Shown here piece by piece: positions 1-4,350 of a stretch of 5,695 nt of DNA; the first letter of the stretch is position 1, and the number at the start of each line of letters is the position of its first letter. The stretch is taken from NCBI GenBank assembly GCA_012799845.1, contig JAAZKL010000060.1, forward strand, positions 1 through 5,695, in the 5' to 3' direction. Under the pieces are notes generated by a model, which did not search any database, was not told where the DNA came from, and saw only the letters and a program-made list of their open reading frames with translations. The position numbers and the translations under genes were made by a program. The DNA is from Clostridiaceae bacterium. Its GTDB lineage: Bacteria > Bacillota > Clostridia > Acetivibrionales > DTU013.

Positions 1-23
1 AACGGGCCATAATAGGAGTTCTT

Positions 24-713
24 ATGATGGAAAACAATCGTTGGGTGAAAGATATTCTGAAAGACAGGGACATCGCGCTGATAGGATTTGCGGAACTTTC
101 GGAGATCGATCCCGAAACCCGTTTCGGGTATCCGTACGGCATTAGCATTGCCATTGCCCTGCGGGCGTTTCCCAGCACAACAAGCATGCCGTCCAGGGAG
201 TATTATGACGAGTATAAGGATGTAAGTTCAAGGATCCGGGAAGCTAGCATTTTTCTTGCCGAAAAGATCAAAGAGCGTGGTTATGACGCGTATTCGCTTG
301 CCAATGAGAAGCAAAATGAAAAATACGGGACCCGGCTTCCTGTCAAAACCCTGGCCACAAGGGCGGGTCTGGGCTGGATCGGAAAATCGGCTACCTTAGT
401 TACAAGGGAATATGGCAGTGCGGTAAGGCTTAACGGTGTATTAACAGATATGCCGGTTGTGGTTGGAACACCCGTCAATGAATCATATTGTGGCGACTGT
501 GAAGAATGCGTCAGGCACTGCCCCGGACACATTATTAAGGGAAAAGCGTGGAGTTTGCGAGTGGACAGGGACGATCTGCTGGATGCACCAATTTGCAAAA
601 AGACTATCATCGAGCGGGGAAAGTTGATAAATGTAGCCGAAGAGGCCTGCGGCATCTGCATTTCGGTATGCCCGTGGACAAAGCGGTATATATCCCGCAT
701 GGGGGCAATCTGA
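24..713 (+). CDS. Short QueG-like protein with double 4Fe-4S cluster binding domain
   Basis: The 229-residue protein carries the ferredoxin-like dicluster arrangement of epoxyqueuosine reductase relatives. The first cysteine set is C156, C159, C162, C166 followed by P167. The second is C191, C209, C212, C216 followed by P217. The block AGLGWIGKS at 114-122 matches the conserved AGLGWxGK segment of the QueG family, which reduces epoxyqueuosine to queuosine in tRNA using cobalamin and iron-sulfur clusters in the cytoplasm. QueG itself is usually about 340-380 residues. This protein lacks the C-terminal extension and part of the N-terminal region, so it may be a paralogue acting on another substrate. 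AGGAG at 14-18 lies 5 bases before ATG 24 and 8 before ATG 27, so either start is possible. The upstream context is outside the window. The family is clear, but the exact reaction is not. Confidence 0.85.
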   Translation: MMENNRWVKDILKDRDIALIGFAELSEIDPETRFGYPYGISIAIALRAFPSTTSMPSREYYDEYKDVSSRIREASIFLAEKIKERGYDAYSLANEKQNEKYGTRLPVKTLATRAGLGWIGKSATLVTREYGSAVRLNGVLTDMPVVVGTPVNESYCGDCEECVRHCPGHIIKGKAWSLRVDRDDLLDAPICKKTIIERGKLINVAEEACGICISVCPWTKRYISRMGAI

Positions 714-721
714 ACAAGCCT

Positions 722-832
722 TCATTTTTGCCAGTACTCAAGCGTCATAAGTTTATTCCGCAGCCAGTTCGCCATTTGCTCCGGAGTACCCCGGTTCCAG
801 TGCGGGATGACATCGGCAATGACGTCTTTCAT
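722..832 (-). CDS. Possible small Trp-rich protein, or C-terminal gene remnant
   Basis: This is a 36-codon ORF convergent with the QueG-like gene, whose stop is 9 bases away. The peptide has three tryptophans and starts MKDVIADVIPHWNRG. It ends in EYWQK. I do not recognise it. In favour of its being real, by my count about two thirds of its third codon positions are G or C. The frame stays open upstream to a TGA at 863-865. An extended -10 motif (TGATATACT, minus strand, 857-865) would start a transcript about 18 bases before the ATG, and GAAAGG (845-850) could serve as a ribosome site, though 12 bases is a long spacing. An in-frame GTG lies at 839-841. It could also be the tail of a decayed longer gene. 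Confidence 0.35.
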   Translation of the reverse strand: MKDVIADVIPHWNRGTPEQMANWLRNKLMTLEYWQK

Positions 833-856
833 TTTCCACACCAGCCTTTCAGAAAA

Positions 857-865
857 AGTATATCA
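857..865 (-). promoter_or_regulatory. Extended -10 promoter candidate for the small minus-strand ORF
   Basis: The minus strand reads TGATATACT, which is a TG-N-TATACT extended -10 box. No good -35 hexamer is present at 16-18 bases (TTTATG is the nearest), but extended -10 promoters tolerate this. The same nine bases form the -10 of the AraC-type operon at 3374-3382. The predicted start lies near 850, giving a short leader. Confidence 0.4.
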
Positions 866-868
866 GGG

Positions 869-916
869 AATTGATAATGCATAAAGCAACTTGTTGTTGC
901 TAAATGCCATACAATT
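869..916. repeat. Imperfect 48-base inverted repeat between divergent promoters
   Basis: Three nested pairs of arms can be read: AATTG (869-873) with CAATT (912-916), GCAT (879-882) with ATGC (904-907), and AGCAAC (885-890) with GTTGCT (896-901) around a 5-base loop TTGTT. The two inner stems are separated by matched AA/AA internal bulges. No run of T follows, so it is unlikely to be an intrinsic terminator for the upstream gene. It lies directly upstream of the minus-strand extended -10 and before the plus-strand promoter at 965, which suits an operator or regulatory hairpin. Function is inferred from position only. Confidence 0.35.
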
Positions 917-925
917 ACCAGTTAT

Positions 926-948
926 TTTACTTTTACACATGGATAGAT
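926..948 (+). promoter_or_regulatory. Shared upstream element, copy 1 (pairs with 3518-3540)
   Basis: The 23 bases here match 3518-3540 at 20 positions. The core at 929-948 is ACTTTTACACATGGATAGAT and differs from the other copy at only two of 20 bases. The copy begins with two tandem hexamers, TTTACT and TTTACA. It sits about 118 bases before the GTG of the zinc-ribbon/P-loop gene and 16 bases before its -35 hexamer, a position suited to an activator site or an additional upstream promoter element. No regulator is identified. Confidence 0.45.
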
Positions 949-964
949 TACAGCCAGAAAATAT

Positions 965-993
965 TTGACGACAGAACAAATGTTCGGTAAAAT
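965..993 (+). promoter_or_regulatory. Sigma70-type promoter for the zinc-ribbon/P-loop gene
   Basis: TTGACG (965-970) and TAAAAT (988-993) are separated by exactly 17 bases. Each hexamer differs from the consensus at one position. Transcription would begin near 1000, leaving a leader of about 65 bases before the GTG at 1066. It is the best-matching promoter in the window. Confidence 0.7.
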
Positions 994-1054
994 GAAACTA
1001 TGATCCCAGAAAACATCAGAGTGATATTTTGCTGAATTACACAATACGGAATGC

Positions 1055-1068
1055 GAGGTAATATCGTG
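1055..1068 (+). promoter_or_regulatory. Ribosome binding site favouring the GTG start at 1066
   Basis: GAGGT (1055-1059) is followed by a 6-base spacer and GTG at 1066-1068. The in-frame ATG at 1051 has no comparable purine-rich site before it, and it overlaps the region of this site. GTG 1066 is therefore the more likely initiator, shortening the protein from 230 to 225 residues. Confidence 0.65.
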
Positions 1069-1743
1069 TGTGAAAACAGTACCCGCATTATTTGCCCGGT
1101 CTGTGGCGAAATTGATAAATCTTTAGTTGAAATCTATAACATAAGCCTGCGCAAACAGGATTTTGCTTTATCTCCTGTGTTACCGACATGTAGGCAATGC
1201 AATTCCGAAATCGAAATTGCTGATCCTCCAAAAGGAGCGGAACTGATAATCCTTAACGGCACATGCGGAAGCGGAAAGTCCACGGTTGCCGAAGAAATCA
1301 TGAAAAGATACGGCTTTGCAGTTATAGACGGTGACTGCATGCTGCAAGTGCTGAGGTGCAGGCTGGGCGGCCGTAAAGCAGAATATAATTCCGACGAGGC
1401 TCTTGACGAGATTGGACGTGAAATAGATGTCCTGGCTGCATTAGGGTATCCGATAGTATTATCTCACATTATCCTTCCGAAAGACTGGTGCAGGTATAAA
1501 GAAATATTTCTGAAGCGCAGGCTGAAGTACAGCCATTTCCTGCTTAAGCCTGATATTGATGCGGCCATATCCCGCTGCAATACGAGGACATGTCATAAAA
1601 GTGTGACTCCTGAGTATTGGATACGATATTTCGATGAAAGCCTCTTGTTCAACGGATCTGCCGATGTTTTTACTATCGATAATACTGATTTGACTGTTGA
1701 TGAGACCGTCATGAAGATAATGGAGACACATCAGCGGATATAA
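1066..1743 (+). CDS. Zinc-ribbon and P-loop kinase-like (AAA_33-type) protein
   Basis: Numbered from GTG 1066, the 225-residue protein begins with a probable zinc ribbon: CPVC at 10-13 and CRQC at 42-45. A P-loop NTPase domain follows. Its Walker A motif is NGTCGSGKST (64-73), after a hydrophobic strand (LIIL). A later IDGD segment (87-90) resembles the substrate-site acidic patch of small-molecule kinases. A stretch near 170-174 with two arginines (RCNTR) resembles a LID region. The layout recalls AAA_33 proteins and shikimate/gluconate/chloramphenicol-kinase-like enzymes, which phosphorylate small molecules with ATP. The substrate cannot be told from the sequence. The zinc ribbon is unusual for such enzymes and may bind nucleic acid, bind a partner or stabilise the fold. 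The gene is monocistronic, between the promoter at 965 and a strong hairpin just after the stop. Confidence 0.8.
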   Translation: MCENSTRIICPVCGEIDKSLVEIYNISLRKQDFALSPVLPTCRQCNSEIEIADPPKGAELIILNGTCGSGKSTVAEEIMKRYGFAVIDGDCMLQVLRCRLGGRKAEYNSDEALDEIGREIDVLAALGYPIVLSHIILPKDWCRYKEIFLKRRLKYSHFLLKPDIDAAISRCNTRTCHKSVTPEYWIRYFDESLLFNGSADVFTIDNTDLTVDETVMKIMETHQRI

Positions 1744-1745
1744 GA

Positions 1746-1806
1746 AGTAAAATAACACCCGCAGGGCTGTGATAATGCCTGGCACCTGCGGGTGTAAGAT
1801 TTTACT
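1746..1806. terminator. Bidirectional terminator hairpin between convergent genes
   Basis: A perfect 11-bp GC-rich stem, ACACCCGCAGG (1755-1765) with CCTGCGGGTGT (1785-1795), is extended by an 8-bp outer stem, AGTAAAAT (1746-1753) with ATTTTACT (1799-1806). The outer arms give T-rich flanks in both directions (ATTTTACTTTT on plus, TATTTTACTT on minus). It begins 3 bases after the plus-strand stop at 1743 and lies 11 bases past the minus-strand stop at 1818, so it can end transcripts from both sides. Confidence 0.85.
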
Positions 1807-1817
1807 TTTGCCTATAG

Positions 1818-2933
1818 TTACATAGCTTCCACTAACTGCTTCAACACATCCAAAGCCTTACTGTCTGCTTCTTTGCATTCGTCGATCAGGGCAGCGGTCT
1901 TCTGTCTCACATCTGTCCTGGCAAGATTCTGCATCTGCTGTTCGCTCCTGCCATATCCCCCGATAAGTTCAGCCATTTTCCATATGTTTGACACTACTTT
2001 CGAGAAATATCCCGCAGCACTTTTGCATAAATCTTTATGTTCGGGGAGCTCTTCGGCCAGTTTATTCATAAGCTTAACTGCGTTAAGCCTGCCATCCCCG
2101 AGACAATCCATTGCATCGCCATGGCACATAATGCGCTCCGCCAGAATCGGCATGATCGCGTTCGGGGGGAATTCGGATTCTTTCAGGATGGCTTTTTTCC
2201 ACTCGTCGTAAGCGGCGATACCTTTTGCATATATGCAGCCTGATTTCTTATCATAACGTCCCGTCATGACCCTGATCGCATTCTCAAGTATGGTTTTTGT
2301 GCTTACCAGCGGTCTTGTTACTTCACCCATGGACATCACGGCAAGAGTACACTCATTCTCCCACCACTTGTCGGTTATATAGTATCCTGACTCATCCGTC
2401 TTTATGTGAGACGCGAACTCCGACATATCCTGGAAGAAGTTCCACCCGAGCAGGACCGCTCCATTTTCCCGGTACCCGGTAATTATGCAGGCTTCCGGGG
2501 GGCCGATTATTCCAAGGGCAATACAGGGGAAGCCTTTGTCGATCTGCTCTTTTATGAACCTGATAAAATCGTCTTTATTATCAGATTTTTTGCAGTTGCT
2601 GAACTCTATGCCGCATGTGTTTGTCGCCCTGGCCAGCATATCAAAATCGCGGCCCAAAGCCTCTGTACCCAACCTGTAGACTGCCTCGGGCTCATCAAAT
2701 GTGTGCATGGTGTCCACATTTCCTGCGTTCCATGAAGCGGTATCCCAGGTCAGCCGGAACGCAGCCCCTGTAGAAACCATAGTAAAGTCCAGGCTGATAT
2801 CCTGACCGAGATAATTTGCGCAGCTTTTCAGGCACATGGGAAAAGGCGTGCATCCATCGGGGCCGTATTCAACCTTTGAAATGCCGTACAGTACAACGCT
2901 GTTTTCACTCTTATGTCCTGACTGCTTGATCAT
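1818..2933 (-). CDS. BtrH-N/C39-peptidase-like protein, partner of AraC-type regulator
   Basis: The 371-residue protein has no signal peptide or membrane segment, so it is probably cytoplasmic. Residues about 15-205 resemble BtrH N-terminal/C39-peptidase-like domains. A cysteine-rich start (GCTPFPMCLKSC, C28, C34, C38) precedes a helix. A later GIIGPPEACIITGY segment (141-154) and LLGWNFF (161-167) match the strand pair that carries the catalytic His in C39 enzymes. Here that position appears to be Glu-Ala-Cys, so classical peptidase activity is doubtful. BtrH-type proteins are acyltransferases acting on acyl-carrier-bound substrates. Residues 210-371 are helical and unrecognised. The gene overlaps the AraC-type gene by ATGA, and GGGAGG sits 10 bases before its ATG. 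It may be the sensor or enzyme partner of that regulator. The fold call is moderate; the function is unknown. Confidence 0.65.
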   Translation of the reverse strand: MIKQSGHKSENSVVLYGISKVEYGPDGCTPFPMCLKSCANYLGQDISLDFTMVSTGAAFRLTWDTASWNAGNVDTMHTFDEPEAVYRLGTEALGRDFDMLARATNTCGIEFSNCKKSDNKDDFIRFIKEQIDKGFPCIALGIIGPPEACIITGYRENGAVLLGWNFFQDMSEFASHIKTDESGYYITDKWWENECTLAVMSMGEVTRPLVSTKTILENAIRVMTGRYDKKSGCIYAKGIAAYDEWKKAILKESEFPPNAIMPILAERIMCHGDAMDCLGDGRLNAVKLMNKLAEELPEHKDLCKSAAGYFSKVVSNIWKMAELIGGYGRSEQQMQNLARTDVRQKTAALIDECKEADSKALDVLKQLVEAM

Positions 2934-3337
2934 GATTTATCATCCTCCCTTTTTTCCTGGTTCGGCAGACCAATGCCGAACAAACCGGCACAAAGCATGA
3001 TTCTTCGAACTGGCGGCCGCTTTCTCCTGAATTCACTGGGTGTAAGTCCTGTAACTCGTTTAAATGCCCTGGTGAATGTATCATGGTTCGAGAACCCGTA
3101 TTTTGTTGCGATAGTTATAATACTGTGGCGGTTATATAGAATTTCATAAGCGGCATTGGCTATCTTTCTGTTAAGTATGTATTTAGAAAGCGTAGTCCCG
3201 GTCGTCTTCGCAAAAACATCCCTGATGTGCGCCAGGGAGAACCCTGTCGCCTTTTCCAGTTCGTTATAATCGATCCTGTCCTGTACCCTGTTTTCAACAA
3301 AGACGATTACCGACAATACCGTAAAGAAATAATCCAT
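2930..3337 (-). CDS. Stand-alone AraC-family DNA-binding domain regulator
   Basis: Numbered from the GTG at 3344-3346, residues about 25-110 form a near-complete AraC/XylS DNA-binding domain. The first helix-turn-helix covers YNELEKATGFSLAHIRDVF. The second runs around ITIATKYGFSNHDTFTRAFK, followed by the signature GLTPSEFRR. Only about 25 hydrophobic residues precede it, so the usual ligand-binding domain is missing and the protein is much shorter than the typical 250-300 residues. A basic tail follows. It probably activates or represses transcription, perhaps of its own operon, with the coupled 371-residue protein supplying sensing. The start is uncertain. The frame opens GTG GTG CTT ATG, and I choose ATG 3335-3337 because GGTGG (3343-3347) lies 5 bases upstream. 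The GTG at 3346 would add three residues. Confidence 0.88.
   Translation of the reverse strand: MDYFFTVLSVIVFVENRVQDRIDYNELEKATGFSLAHIRDVFAKTTGTTLSKYILNRKIANAAYEILYNRHSIITIATKYGFSNHDTFTRAFKRVTGLTPSEFRRKRPPVRRIMLCAGLFGIGLPNQEKREDDKS
2944..2949 (-). promoter_or_regulatory. Ribosome binding site inside the end of the AraC-type gene
   Basis: The minus strand reads GGGAGG, 10 bases before the ATG of the 371-residue protein and inside the last codons of the upstream gene. With the ATGA stop/start overlap this supports translational coupling and one bicistronic mRNA. Confidence 0.75.
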
Positions 3338-3373
3338 AAGCACCACCGTAATCTTACTTCATGAAGCATGTTC

Positions 3374-3382
3374 AGTATATCA
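3374..3382 (-). promoter_or_regulatory. Extended -10 promoter of the AraC/BtrH-like operon
   Basis: The minus strand reads TGATATACT (TG-N-TATACT), 37 bases before the chosen ATG. The -35 region is poor (nearest TCGAGA at about 17-18 bases), so expression probably depends on the extended -10 or on an activator, possibly the AraC-type product itself. The predicted start is near 3367. Confidence 0.5.
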
Positions 3383-3517
3383 TACCGGCAGGAACTTTCT
3401 CGACGTTTTTAAGGAAATGTGTATATCTCGCAGGAACGCAGATGCTGGGGGTATTATAATATTTTCACAATTTTGCCATAGTGTAAAGTTATTGTAGGCA
3501 TAATTTTATTGAGTCTA

Positions 3518-3540
3518 TTGACTTTGACACATGGATAAAT
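3518..3540 (+). promoter_or_regulatory. Shared upstream element, copy 2 (pairs with 926-948)
   Basis: The core at 3521-3540 is ACTTTGACACATGGATAAAT, matching copy 1 at 18 of 20 bases. It begins with tandem hexamers TTGACT and TTGACA. In copy 1 both hexamers carry T at the third position, and here both carry G. It overlaps the -35 region of the NUDIX promoter, 56 bases before the TTG start. Confidence 0.45.
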
Positions 3541-3552
3541 GTTAGACTTAAT
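3524..3552 (+). promoter_or_regulatory. Sigma70-type promoter for the NUDIX gene
   Basis: A perfect TTGACA (3524-3529) is followed at 17 bases by CTTAAT (3547-3552), which matches the -10 consensus at four of six positions. The -35 lies inside the shared element copy 2. The start would be near 3559, with a leader of about 37 bases. The weak -10 leaves room for activator control. Confidence 0.5.
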
Positions 3553-3595
3553 GTATAAGCGTTCCACATAATGTTAACAGATTGGGGTAGATGAT

Positions 3596-4114
3596 TTGAG
3601 GTTACTAAAGGAAATATTCAGAAAAGATAACTTGAACCTGTCAGGCAGAGCGATTTCCAGGGAAGCTGTCAGGGGGATCATAAGGCAGGAAAACAGGCTG
3701 CTTATGGTGCACTCTTCAAAGGATGGCGATTACAAATTCCCCGGCGGCGGTGTTGATGCTGGCGAAACCTGTGAAGAAGCACTAGTGAGGGAGATCCGGG
3801 AAGAATGCGGAGCCAGGGTTACGAGTATCTGCTCTGAATTTGGCATGGTTATCGAATACGATAAACCAAAGGAACCTGGATATGATGTTTTTAAAATGAC
3901 ATCGCGCTATTATATATGCAGCATCGCCCCTGTCCTGGGAGATCAGAGCCTTGACGAGTATGAAGAAAAACTGGGATTTGAACCGGTGTGGATCGATATT
4001 GACAGTGCCATAAATGCAAACAAAACAGTGATCGATACCAAAAAGCATGATGCTCCCAGGTGGACTCGGAGAGAACTATATGTGCTTGAGTTGCTTAAAA
4101 AAGAGCTTGTTTGA
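3596..4114 (+). CDS. NUDIX hydrolase
   Basis: The 172-residue protein contains a complete Nudix box, Gx5Ex7REUxEExGU, from G51 to A73. Key residues are E57, R65, E66, E69, E70 and G72, with the two glutamates of the REIREE core expected to bind the catalytic Mg2+. The box follows strand YKFPGGG (46-52), as in the family fold. Nudix enzymes hydrolyse a nucleoside diphosphate linked to another moiety, such as oxidised dNTPs, NADH, ADP-ribose or NDP-sugars. Nothing here fixes the substrate. The start is a TTG preceded by GGGGT (3584-3588) about 7 bases upstream. The nearby ATG at 3591 meets a stop within two codons. The gene runs divergently from the AraC-type operon. A broken phosphoesterase ORF begins at its stop codon. 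Confidence 0.92.
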   Translation: MRLLKEIFRKDNLNLSGRAISREAVRGIIRQENRLLMVHSSKDGDYKFPGGGVDAGETCEEALVREIREECGARVTSICSEFGMVIEYDKPKEPGYDVFKMTSRYYICSIAPVLGDQSLDEYEEKLGFEPVWIDIDSAINANKTVIDTKKHDAPRWTRRELYVLELLKKELV

Positions 4115-4269
4115 TGATCCCAATGCAACGGATAAGGCATAAGAGAAGGAGTGACGAGGATCACTGTACTATGATCTACGCTGTTATATCAGATGTTCAT
4201 GGCAATTATTTTGACCATAACCGGGACCTGGATGATTGGAGGAGGTTTGGAGAAATGTTTGATTTATAA
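4114..4269 (+). pseudogene. Remnant of a calcineurin-like metallophosphoesterase
   Basis: An open frame from 4114 to 4269 contains, from the ATG at 4171, the sequence MIYAVISDVHGNYF. This is the characteristic N-terminus of calcineurin-like metallophosphoesterases: strand plus the D-x-H-G-N first metal motif. The normal protein continues for 150-250 residues with GDxxGxxxx and GNHD motifs. Here only 18 residues follow (DHNRDLDDWRRFGEMFDL) before TAA. I infer an internal deletion or a degraded gene. Frames can start at ATG 4114 (overlapping the NUDIX stop as TGATG), ATG 4123, or the natural domain start ATG 4171, which has GAGG (4156-4159) 11 bases upstream. It could still be transcribed with the NUDIX gene, but it cannot form an active enzyme. 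Confidence 0.6.
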
Positions 4270-4277
4270 AAAAATTG

Positions 4278-4305
4278 TTGCAATCAATATGATTTATGGT
4301 ATATT
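4278..4305 (+). promoter_or_regulatory. Promoter for guaA (extended -10)
   Basis: TTGCAA (4278-4283) and TATATT (4300-4305) are 16 bases apart, and TGG directly before the -10 makes an extended TG-N box. Transcription would start near 4312, about 39 bases before the ATG. The leader is too short for a purine riboswitch. Confidence 0.55.
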
Positions 4306-4309
4306 GCAA
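4278..4309. repeat. Inverted TTGCAAT arms over the guaA promoter
   Basis: TTGCAAT (4278-4284) and its exact reverse complement ATTGCAA (4303-4309) are separated by 18 bases. The left arm covers the -35 and the right arm overlaps the end of the -10, so a dimeric repressor bound here would block polymerase. The arms are short and the operator role is inferred from position. Confidence 0.35.
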
Positions 4310-4350
4310 ATATCAAAAAAATAGTCGAAGCAGGTCAAGGAGTTATCTTT

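Noticed and set aside
548..874. A 108-codon plus-strand open frame overlapping the end of the QueG-like gene and running past it
   Set aside because: It is out of frame with the QueG-like gene, shows no recognisable motif, and the QueG-like protein already ends properly after its second cluster motif. A frameshift joining the two is not needed.
1051..1053. ATG start for the zinc-ribbon/P-loop gene
   Set aside because: No ribosome site precedes it, whereas GAGGT lies 6 bases before the in-frame GTG at 1066.
2406..2735. Plus-strand open frames opposite the BtrH-like gene
   Set aside because: They are antisense shadows of a well-supported coding frame, with no ribosome site or family features.
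4151..4174. AAGGAG followed by GTG at 4151 as a small gene start
   Set aside because: The frame stops after seven codons and does not continue into the phosphoesterase motif, which lies in another frame.
4260..4297. Direct repeat TGATTTAT at 4260-4267 and 4290-4297
   Set aside because: Eight AT-rich bases recur easily by chance in this region, and nothing else supports a function.
4270..4350. Purine riboswitch upstream of guaA
   Set aside because: The predicted leader is only about 39 bases and lacks the conserved three-way junction elements; only a promoter with short inverted arms is visible.
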